Part shown: positions 1-7,011 of the stretch, one piece after another | Numbering within the stretch: position 1 is the first letter of the stretch | How the letters are laid out: every line of letters begins with the position of its first letter | From: CBDBCU01 sp965203435 | GTDB lineage: Bacteria > Chloroflexota > Dehalococcoidia > Lucifugimonadales > UBA3495 | Reading direction: 5' to 3' | NCBI GenBank assembly: GCA_965203435.1 | Contig: CBDBCU010000005.1 | Location: 124,001 to 188,000, forward strand | DNA: 64,000 bases | Notes under the pieces: generated by a model | What the model was told of the DNA's origin: nothing | The model's database searches: none | Seen by the model: only the letters and a program-made list of their open reading frames with translations | Program-made: the position numbers and the translations under genes

Positions 1-278
1 ACCGGCGCCAATTCCGGAGCCTGCTGCGGGCCGACATTATCCTGTCGGTGCGCGATGCCAACGCTCAGCTCAGTTATGTGGTCATCGAAATATCCCGGAC
101 GGTGCATGACGACGACCTGACCCGGGCCCGGGAGCGGGCGGACATCCTGGCCATCGCCAGCGCGGCCCCGGCCGTAGCCTTGGCCATCGGCCAAGTTATC
201 CCGCCGCCGCAACGCCGGAAAGCCCAGGAACTGGCGGTTATGCTGGAAGTGGAGGAGGGCGAGGAGGATGAGGATTAA
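1..278 (+). CDS. C-terminal part of a DUF3782-like (PD-(D/E)XK-type) protein
   Basis: The reading frame is open from the left edge, so only the last ~92 residues are visible. The segment ADIILSV...YVVIEIS followed by a helix-rich stretch (VHDDDLTRARERADIL) resembles the C-terminal nuclease-like domain of DUF3782 proteins, where an Asp and a Glu on neighbouring strands form a PD-(D/E)XK-like core. The acidic tail EEGEEDED ends the protein. Many such proteins carry a long N-terminal coiled coil, which would lie outside the window. The family assignment is from memory of the motif pattern; nuclease activity is inference. Confidence 0.55.
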   Translation, partial: RRQFRSLLRADIILSVRDANAQLSYVVIEISRTVHDDDLTRARERADILAIASAAPAVALAIGQVIPPPQRRKAQELAVMLEVEEGEEDED

Positions 279-339
279 GGGCGGCTCTCCTATCGCCCTC
301 CCCGTCCCTTACTGCCGCCCTTTCCGGCCGCCCTACTAC

Positions 340-438
340 CCGTCCTTCCCGCGTAAGAGGGAATCCAGAAATGCCTTGCCATAAGCCGGCTTGTCTGACG
401 CAGCACCGTTCTGGATTCCATCTTGTGCGGGAAGGACG
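340..438. repeat. R1 repeat, degenerate copy
   Basis: Imperfect inverted-repeat element with termini close to CCGTCCTTCCCGCGTAAG and its complement. The interior (GAAATGCC...AAGCCGGCTTGTCTGACGCAG) matches the interior of the R1 copies at 42688 and 53012, so this is the same subtype. Confidence 0.7.
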
Positions 439-468
439 GTAGAAAGGCCGGGAAGGACGGTGGCTATA

Positions 469-484
469 TGCTATAATCCCGCCT
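469..484 (+). promoter_or_regulatory. Extended -10 promoter, probably leaderless
   Basis: TGCTATAAT at 469-477 is a perfect extended -10 box. Only 7 nt separate it from the ATG at 485, so transcription should start at or next to the start codon. The same box and spacing precede the paralogues at 4027 and 7012. Confidence 0.7.
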
Positions 485-3208
485 ATGTTGCCGCCGCCGC
501 TTGCCATACTTCCGCAGCTTTCCGGCGGGCGGCGGGCGGCGCTGGACTTTCTTACTGCCCGCAGCGGCCTGCTTATTTGCGCCCTTTTTCTGCTGGCCGG
601 CTTGGTTGCGGCCGGGGATTATGGCATTACCTTTGACGAGACTTTGCAGCGGCGGATTGCCCAGGCCAATTTGCGTTACCTCCTGGGCCAGGCCGACCGC
701 ATTGACACCGACCTTTACGCCGACCGGGTTTATGGCGTGGCTTTTGAGTTGCCCCTGCTGCTGGCCGAGCACGTCCTGGGGGTGGAGGATTATCACTACA
801 TCCACCGGCTCCGCTTAACTCTCACCCATATTTTCTTTATCATCGGCGGCTATTTTTGCTGGCGGCTGGCTTATCAACTGAGCGGCAATCGGCTGCTGGC
901 AATCCTGGCCCTACTGCTCTACCTGCTGCATCCCCGCATCTACGGCCAATCCTTTATCAATTCCAAAGACCCGGTTTTTCTCAGTATGTTCGTAGTGGCC
1001 CTCTACCTGCTGGAACGGGCTTTCCGCAAGGACACTGTCGGGGCTTTCGTGCTGCTGGGCGTAGCGGTGGGATTGCTGACCAACCTGCGGATTATGGGGG
1101 TGATGCTGCTGGCGGCGGCGTTGGCAATGCGGGGGTTGGACGGGTTTTATGCCAAGCCGGGGCCGGAACGGAAACAAATCCTACTAACCGCCGGCTTGTT
1201 CACCCTGACCGCCGGGCTGACTTTGTACGCGGTAACGCCCTATGCCTGGACTAATCCGATTGACTATCTGGCCGCCAGCCTGAGCCAGACGGTCGACCGC
1301 CCTACGATTATACCGCAGTTGTTTCAAGGCGAGCTGCTGCTTTCCAACGAACTGCCGCCGCATTACGCCGCCGTCTGGTTCGCCATCAGCGCGCCGCCGC
1401 CCTTTCTGCTGCTGGGCTTTATCGGAATGGCGGCGGTAGCGGTCGGCGGTATCCGCCGGCCCGGGGCGGTTTTCCGCAATACCCGGCGGCGTTTCCGGCT
1501 GCTGCTGCTGGCTTGCTTGCTGCTGCCGCCGCTAGCCGCTGCCCTGCTGGGTTCTACTCAGTATCAGGATTGGCGGCATTTATATTTCCTCTACGCCCCC
1601 TTTTGCCTGCTGGCGGCGGTGGGCGGCGGTTGGCTGATGTCCGCTCTGGCCCGGCAGAACCGGCGGCCTTGGCGGGCCGGGATGTATGGATTGGCCGGAT
1701 TAGGCTTGGGGCTGGTTATACTGCAAATGGCGCAAATCCATCCCTTGCAGTATGCCTATTTCAACTTTCTGATGGATCGGACGACGCCGGAGCGGCTGCG
1801 GACGCAGTACGATCTGGATTATCTGGAATTGGCGTCCGGGGAGGGACTGGAATATCTGCTGCAAAGCCATCCCGGAGAGACCTTGGTCGTGCGGTCCCGG
1901 CAGCGGCATTTGAAAATTCTGCCGGCGGCGGCCCGGGAGCGGCTGTTGCCGGCCACCGGCGGCCGTCGCGCCGATTATGACTTGGTTTATCAGTTTGACT
2001 CCGGCCAATCGGATGTAGCCTTTAATTCCATATACCGCCGCCGCCTTTACAACAACACCCTGCTGACCCTGCGGCCGCTGGACGCCGCCCGGATGACGTC
2101 GGAGGCTGTAGCCGCCTACCGGGAAATTTACCAGCAGGCCGTGGCTGGCGAACCCATTATCCGCGCCGACTACGATGTTTATCTTGACGGCCGCCGCCTT
2201 ACCTTTGTCCGGGAAAACTGCCCGCCCGGCGGCCGGGATGAATGGTTCGGCGTCAAACCTTTCCCGACGGATCCGCAAACCCTGCCGCCCTATTCCCAGC
2301 AAGCCGTATTTTATGCCCCTTACTATAACCACCGGGTACGGCTGGGCGCGGTTTGCCTGGCGGTTATCCAACTGCCGGACGATATTCCGGGCGATTTAAT
2401 TCTGACCCGGCGCAATTTGGGCAATTTCGGGCCGGCCGCCTTGCCTCTGTGGGAGGAACTTTACACCCTGGCCGGCCCCGGTCTGCGGGAACGGAGCGAC
2501 CCGTTGCGGAAACAGAATCCGCCGGCCCATACGGATGCCTTTGCGGTTTTTCTGGACCGGGATACCGCCGGCCGTAGCCGCCTGCTCTACGCCAAAGGGG
2601 ATTGCACTCAATCCGATTTCGCTACCCGCATAACCCTGCATATCGCCCCGGCCGACTTGGCCGATTTGCCGGCAGACCGCCGGGGCCATACCTTTGAGAA
2701 CCGCAACTTCTTTCTGGACTATTACGGCGGCCGGCCCGGCGGGGAATGTATCGCCGCCATTCCTTTGCCCGACTATCCCATCGCGGAAATCCGCACCGGG
2801 CAAGGCAATCGTTGGCAAGTCAATATCTACCCGCCGGATGATCCGGCTCCCTTGCGGGCGGCTTACGCCGCTTTGTCCAACCGTCTCCCGGCCACCCGGG
2901 CCGCCTTTGCCCTGTATCTACAGGACAATCAGCTGATTTACTTGCGGGAAACCTGCAAGGCCGGGGATACGGCGGCCGGCTTTTTCCTGCATATCCTCCC
3001 GGCGGATATATCCGATTTGCCGGCGGAACGGCAATCCACCGGCTTTGCCAACCGGGATTTTGTCTTTGACCGCTGGGGCGGGCATTTTGACGGCAAGTGT
3101 CTGGCGGCCGTTCATTTGCCGGACTACCCGGTCAAGGAAATCCGCACCGGCCAGCACATTCCCGGCCAAGGGGAGTTGTGGGCGGCGGAGGTGAGGGTGG
3201 AACGGTAG
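485..3208 (+). CDS. GT39/ArnT-like membrane glycosyltransferase with three C-terminal cysteine-paired repeats (paralogue 1)
   Basis: A 907-residue protein. Residues ~25-430 hold about ten hydrophobic segments. The first external loop has GDYGITFDE (~44-52), where GT-C enzymes place their catalytic acidic residue, so transfer of a sugar from a polyprenyl-phosphate donor is the likely role. After a linker, three related domains of ~120 residues start near 562, 683 and 807. Each has a first Cys after a strand (FVRENC, YAKGDC, YLRETC) and a second before LPDYPIxxIRTGQ (GGECIA, DGKCLA). They probably face outside the membrane with a disulfide each. The ATG is set by the TATAAT box 7 nt upstream. 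Nearest relatives are the genes at 4027 and 7012. The acceptor is unknown. Confidence 0.8.
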   Translation: MLPPPLAILPQLSGGRRAALDFLTARSGLLICALFLLAGLVAAGDYGITFDETLQRRIAQANLRYLLGQADRIDTDLYADRVYGVAFELPLLLAEHVLGVEDYHYIHRLRLTLTHIFFIIGGYFCWRLAYQLSGNRLLAILALLLYLLHPRIYGQSFINSKDPVFLSMFVVALYLLERAFRKDTVGAFVLLGVAVGLLTNLRIMGVMLLAAALAMRGLDGFYAKPGPERKQILLTAGLFTLTAGLTLYAVTPYAWTNPIDYLAASLSQTVDRPTIIPQLFQGELLLSNELPPHYAAVWFAISAPPPFLLLGFIGMAAVAVGGIRRPGAVFRNTRRRFRLLLLACLLLPPLAAALLGSTQYQDWRHLYFLYAPFCLLAAVGGGWLMSALARQNRRPWRAGMYGLAGLGLGLVILQMAQIHPLQYAYFNFLMDRTTPERLRTQYDLDYLELASGEGLEYLLQSHPGETLVVRSRQRHLKILPAAARERLLPATGGRRADYDLVYQFDSGQSDVAFNSIYRRRLYNNTLLTLRPLDAARMTSEAVAAYREIYQQAVAGEPIIRADYDVYLDGRRLTFVRENCPPGGRDEWFGVKPFPTDPQTLPPYSQQAVFYAPYYNHRVRLGAVCLAVIQLPDDIPGDLILTRRNLGNFGPAALPLWEELYTLAGPGLRERSDPLRKQNPPAHTDAFAVFLDRDTAGRSRLLYAKGDCTQSDFATRITLHIAPADLADLPADRRGHTFENRNFFLDYYGGRPGGECIAAIPLPDYPIAEIRTGQGNRWQVNIYPPDDPAPLRAAYAALSNRLPATRAAFALYLQDNQLIYLRETCKAGDTAAGFFLHILPADISDLPAERQSTGFANRDFVFDRWGGHFDGKCLAAVHLPDYPVKEIRTGQHIPGQGELWAAEVRVER

Positions 3209-3212
3209 GGCT

Positions 3213-3269
3213 GGCGCTGATTGTCCGCTCATCCTGAACTTGTTGAAGGATGGGCGGACAATCAGCGCC
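3213..3269. terminator. Large hairpin built on an R3 repeat between convergent genes
   Basis: A 23-bp stem (one G-T pair) with loop GAACTTGTTGA. The centre is the R3 repeat and the outer arms are GGCGCTGATTGTCCGC and its complement. It lies between convergent genes ending at 3208 and 3285. There is no T-run, so this may be a rho-dependent or bidirectional transcript end. Confidence 0.5.
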
Positions 3270-3284
3270 GTGCTATTTTTGCCG

Positions 3285-3833
3285 TTATTCCCGGCCCGGC
3301 GGTTTTACCGGCGGGCGGTTAGACATCGGCGGCCGGCCGTTAGTCAACCGGTTTTGATCCGGCGCGCTGGTGGGCTGTTCCAAGGATCGGATGCTGGCTT
3401 CCGTGGCGGCGTTGACATAGGGCGGCCGGTAGTCGGCGGCCAAGGTCGGCGTCAGCAGGGCCGCCAAATCCGCCGCCGCTTCGATGGCCTGCTCCACTTC
3501 CCGGGTGCTATACTCGTGGCGGTACAAGTTAAAATGCGCGTCCCGGGACTGGAAATAGCAGCGCATAACGTCCGGAGCGCCCAGTTCGTCAGAGATTACC
3601 GACGCGGCCCGGCGCAGTTTCCAGTCCGCTTCGTTGAACCAGCGGCGCTTTTCCGCTACCGCCTTGACCGCAAAGGCCGCCGCTGCCCACGCCTTTTCCG
3701 CCGCTTGCAGCAAATCGCCGGCTACCCACTCCAGCCGGGCGGCTATCAGCAATTCGGCGCAGATTTCCGCATTGCGCGCCGCCTCGGCATCCGGCGAGGG
3801 GCCGGGGGCCGTATCCAAAGGCAAGGTCGTCAT
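3285..3833 (-). CDS. PaREP1-like helical protein (copy 1 of 3)
   Basis: A 182-residue protein starting MTTLPLDTAPGPSP. Its ATG at 3833 follows AGGAGG at good spacing; the longer frame upstream has no comparable site. The core (WVAGDLLQAAEKAWAAAAF, then AVAEKRRWFNEADWKLRR) has the pattern of PaREP1-type proteins, small all-helical proteins related to the HEPN/MNT group. A YRHEY motif and a Pro-rich tail follow. Copies at 42835 and 52378 share start, tail and promoter. Molecular function is unknown; a toxin-antitoxin or nucleic-acid role is only a guess from the HEPN resemblance. It is flanked on both sides by R3 repeats. Confidence 0.7.
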   Translation of the reverse strand: MTTLPLDTAPGPSPDAEAARNAEICAELLIAARLEWVAGDLLQAAEKAWAAAAFAVKAVAEKRRWFNEADWKLRRAASVISDELGAPDVMRCYFQSRDAHFNLYRHEYSTREVEQAIEAAADLAALLTPTLAADYRPPYVNAATEASIRSLEQPTSAPDQNRLTNGRPPMSNRPPVKPPGRE

Positions 3834-3863
3834 AAAGAAATGCCTCCTATCAGAATCAGGTCT

Positions 3864-3872
3864 ATTGTAACA
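3864..3872 (-). promoter_or_regulatory. Extended -10 promoter of PaREP1-like copy 1
   Basis: On the minus strand TGTTACAAT (TGN plus TACAAT) lies 30 nt before the ATG at 3833. The same TGTTACAAT precedes the copies at 43368 and 52378. No good -35 was found. Confidence 0.55.
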
Positions 3873-3931
3873 CATCGGGCCATTGCTTGCCCCCGCAACC
3901 GTCATTTTCCAGCCCTTTTTTACCGTCCTTT

Positions 3932-4004
3932 CCATCCTTCAACCAGTTCAGGATGAGCGGACAATCAGCGACATCTCCGCAACCAGTTCAGGGTGAGCGG
4001 ACAA
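3932..4004. repeat. R3 repeats, two adjacent copies
   Basis: CATCCTTCAACCAGTTCAGG followed by ATGAGCGGACAATCAGCGAC, then a partial copy AACCAGTTCAGGGTGAGCGG. Together with the R3 hairpin at 3213 they bracket the PaREP1-like gene. Confidence 0.75.
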
Positions 4005-4010
4005 CCCTTA

Positions 4011-4026
4011 TGCTATAATCAGCCCT
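4011..4026 (+). promoter_or_regulatory. Extended -10 promoter, probably leaderless
   Basis: TGCTATAAT at 4011-4019, again exactly 7 nt before the ATG at 4027. Confidence 0.7.
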
Positions 4027-6756
4027 ATGTTTCCGCCGCTGCGCCACATATCCCTGCGCTTTTCCGGCAGCATTGCGGCGGCGCGGAACTTTATTGCCAT
4101 CCATAGCGGCTTGGGCATTTGCGCCCTTTTTCTGCTGGCCGGCTTGGCGGTGGCCGGGGATTATGGCGTTAATTATGACGAGCAGGATCAGCGGCAAATC
4201 GCTATCGGCAACTTGGATTATATCCTGGGGCGGGCCGACCACATTGCGACGGCTTATTACCACGACCGGGTTTACAGCGCCGTGGTCGAGCTGCCGCTGC
4301 TGCTGGCCGAGCAGGCCGTGGGCCTGGAGAATGGCGATGCCCACTATGTCAACCGCTTTCGGTTAAGCCTGATTTACCTGTCCTTTATAGTCGGCGCCTT
4401 TTTTTGCTACCGGCTGGCTTATCAATTGAGCGGCCGCCGGCTAATCGCTATCCTGGCCCTGCTGATTTTTCTGCTGCATCCCCGGCTGTTTGCCCACGCC
4501 TTTTTTAATTCCAAAGACCTGACCTTTCTCAGCGCTTTTGTTATTGCCCTCTATCTACTGGAACGGGCTTTCCGCCGGGATACCCTCGGGGCTTTTATCC
4601 TGCTGGGAATCGCCATCGGGCTGCTGACCAATTTGCGGATTATGGGGGTGATGCTGTTTCCCGCCGTTATCGCGATGCGGGGATTGGATTGGTTTTATGC
4701 CGGGGACGGGCCGGAACGGAAACGCATATTGCAGACGGCCGGGCTGTTTGCCTTGACCGCCGCCTTGACCCTGTACGCCCTGTCACCCTACGCCTGGACT
4801 AATCCGCTGGACTATCTGACCACCAACCTGGCCTTGACGGTCAATCATCCGGCGGTGTGGCCGCAGCTATTTCAAGGGGAATATCATCTTTCCGATGAAC
4901 TGCCGCTGCGCTACATTCCCACCTGGATTGGCGTCACCACGCCGCCGCTGTTTCTGCTGCTGGGCCTGCTGGGCGCGGCCGGGATAGCGGTAGGGGGTCT
5001 CCGCCGGCCCGGGGCGGCTTGCCGCAACACCCGGCTGCGCTTTTACCTGCTACTGCTGGCTTGCTGCCTGCTGCCGCCGCTGGCCGCCGCCCTGCTGGGT
5101 TCGGTGCAGTACGACAACTGGCGGCATCTTTATTTCATCTATGCGCCCTTTTCCCTGCTGGCGGCGGTTGGCGGCGGTTGGCTGGCGGCGGCCCTGGCCC
5201 GGCGGCGGCGTTGGCCGGCTGGGGCGTACGGATTGGCGGCGGCCGGATTTGGGTTGATTGTGCTGCAAATGGCGCAGTTGCATCCCTTGCAGTATGACTA
5301 TTTCAACTTTCTGGCGGATCGCCATACTCCGGACTATCTGCGGACGCAGTATCAGATGGATCAGTGGCAGTTTGTCCACCGGGCGGCCCTGGAATATATG
5401 CTTTCCCGCCATCCCGGGGAGACCCTGGTGGCGCAGGTAGAGGGGCGGTGGCAGGGGTTTTGGGAAACGCTGCCGCCGGCGGCCCGGCGGCGTTTGCTTT
5501 TCGCCGCCGAGGGCCGCCGCGCCGATTATGTCCTGAACAGCGGGATTGACTACATTCAGCCGGAACTGGCTTTTAATTCCGTGTACCGCCGCCCTTACCG
5601 CAACATCCTAACCGACTTGCGGCCGCTGGATGCGGCCCGGATGGAGCCGGCGGCCATCGCCGCCTACCAAGAACTGTATCAACAAGCCATCGCCGGCGAA
5701 CCCATTATCCGCGCCGATTATGATGTCTATCGCAACGGCAACCGGTTCACTTTCGTCAAGGAAAACTGTCCTCCGGAGGAGCCGGGGGTTTGGTTTGGCG
5801 CGAAACTTTTCCTGCCCGACCCGGCAACCTTGCCGCCGCAGCGGCGGCAGCACGGCTCCTTTGCGCCCTTCGAAAATCCCGGGGTAAGGCTGGGCCGGCT
5901 CTGCCTGGCGGTTATTCAGCTACCCGATTATGCCGCGGGCGACTTGATATTGCTGCGGCGCAGCGCCGGCAATGATGCGGCGGCGGGGGCGTCTTTATGG
6001 GAGGAACTTTACAGCCTGTCCCGTCCCGGCCTGGGGGAACGGATTGCAGACCACCGGCGGAAACCGCCGCCAGCGGCCGGGGCGGCCGCTTTCGATGTTT
6101 TTATCGACCGGGCGGGCGGCCGCCATCGTCTGATCTACGCCAAAAAGGAATGTACGGTAGCCGAATATCAAACCCCGATAACCCTGCATATCTACCCGGA
6201 GAACCGGGCCGATTTGCCCTTTTACCTCTGGACAGACGGGCGGGATAACCGGGATTTCTATCTGAGGAATTACGGCGGCCGGCCCGGCGGGGAGTGCGTG
6301 GCGCTAGTTCCTTTGCCCGAATATCCCATTGCGGAAATTCGCACCGGGCAGGCCAATCGTTGGGCCGTCAACCTATACCCGCCGGCCGAACCGGAGCGGC
6401 TGCGGGCAACTTACGCTGCCTTGTCCGCCCAGCCGCCGGCCGTCAGTTCTACTTTTGACCTGTACCTACCGGACAACCGGCTGATTTACTTGCGGGAAAC
6501 CTGCAATGCCGGGGATACCGCGGCCGGCTTTTTCCTGCATATCATCCCGCAGGATATAGCCGATTTGCCGGCGGAACGGCAGGATGCCGGCTTTGTCAAC
6601 CGGGATTTTGCCTTTGACCAGCGCGGCGGCTCCTTTGACGGCAAGTGTCTGGCCGTGCTTTTCCTGCCCGATTACCCCATAAAATTCCTTCGGACGGGGC
6701 AGTATGTCCCCGGCCAAGGGGAATTGTGGGCGGCGGAGTTGACGGGGGAGCGGTGA
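4027..6756 (+). CDS. GT39/ArnT-like membrane glycosyltransferase, paralogue 2
   Basis: A 909-residue protein collinear with paralogue 1: short N-terminus, first membrane segment at ~30-45, acidic loop GDYGVNYDE, about ten membrane segments, then three C-terminal cysteine-paired domains (FVKENCPPE, YAKKECTVA and YLRETCNAG as first-cysteine sites; GGECVA and DGKCLA as second). YDE replaces FDE in the putative catalytic loop but keeps both acidic residues. Conserved stretches such as NSKD, LLTNLRIMGVML and PYAWTNP run through all three paralogues. Expected to use a lipid-linked sugar at the outer face of the membrane; substrate unknown. Expressed from its own leaderless-type promoter. Confidence 0.8.
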   Translation: MFPPLRHISLRFSGSIAAARNFIAIHSGLGICALFLLAGLAVAGDYGVNYDEQDQRQIAIGNLDYILGRADHIATAYYHDRVYSAVVELPLLLAEQAVGLENGDAHYVNRFRLSLIYLSFIVGAFFCYRLAYQLSGRRLIAILALLIFLLHPRLFAHAFFNSKDLTFLSAFVIALYLLERAFRRDTLGAFILLGIAIGLLTNLRIMGVMLFPAVIAMRGLDWFYAGDGPERKRILQTAGLFALTAALTLYALSPYAWTNPLDYLTTNLALTVNHPAVWPQLFQGEYHLSDELPLRYIPTWIGVTTPPLFLLLGLLGAAGIAVGGLRRPGAACRNTRLRFYLLLLACCLLPPLAAALLGSVQYDNWRHLYFIYAPFSLLAAVGGGWLAAALARRRRWPAGAYGLAAAGFGLIVLQMAQLHPLQYDYFNFLADRHTPDYLRTQYQMDQWQFVHRAALEYMLSRHPGETLVAQVEGRWQGFWETLPPAARRRLLFAAEGRRADYVLNSGIDYIQPELAFNSVYRRPYRNILTDLRPLDAARMEPAAIAAYQELYQQAIAGEPIIRADYDVYRNGNRFTFVKENCPPEEPGVWFGAKLFLPDPATLPPQRRQHGSFAPFENPGVRLGRLCLAVIQLPDYAAGDLILLRRSAGNDAAAGASLWEELYSLSRPGLGERIADHRRKPPPAAGAAAFDVFIDRAGGRHRLIYAKKECTVAEYQTPITLHIYPENRADLPFYLWTDGRDNRDFYLRNYGGRPGGECVALVPLPEYPIAEIRTGQANRWAVNLYPPAEPERLRATYAALSAQPPAVSSTFDLYLPDNRLIYLRETCNAGDTAAGFFLHIIPQDIADLPAERQDAGFVNRDFAFDQRGGSFDGKCLAVLFLPDYPIKFLRTGQYVPGQGELWAAELTGER

Positions 6757-6826
6757 GGGGAGGGCAATTTCATAGCATACGGCAACCGTCATTTCCACCG
6801 CCCCTACCGGAATTCCCGCCGTCTTT

Positions 6827-6922
6827 ACCGTCATTCCCGCGTAAGCGGGAATCCCGAACGGTATTGAAAACCCGCCCGTTGCCATCCCGCCGCCGGATTC
6901 CCGCTTACGCGGGAATGACGGT
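6827..6922. repeat. R1 repeat
   Basis: Intact inverted-repeat element with left terminus ACCGTCATTCCCGCGTAAGC and right terminus complementary to it. The interior is GAACGGTATTGAAAACCC. An R3 copy (6947-6970) follows directly, upstream of the third glycosyltransferase. Confidence 0.85.
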
Positions 6923-6995
6923 CGGGGGGCCGCCCCCCTTTCCGCTCATCCTGAACTTGTTGAAGGATGGCCGGACAATTACCGCCCGCCCCTTA

Positions 6996-7011
6996 TGCTA
7001 TAATCCCGCCT
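6996..7011 (+). promoter_or_regulatory. Extended -10 promoter, probably leaderless
   Basis: TGCTATAAT at 6996-7004, with 7 nt to the ATG at 7012. This identifies 7012 rather than the earlier in-frame start at 6967, which would lie upstream of the promoter. Confidence 0.7.

Noticed and set aside
3240..3956. 238-codon plus-strand open frame opposite the PaREP1-like gene
   Set aside because: It is the complement of a gene with homologues, a ribosome-binding site and two paralogues; the plus frame has no such support and consists of GC-rich shadow codons.
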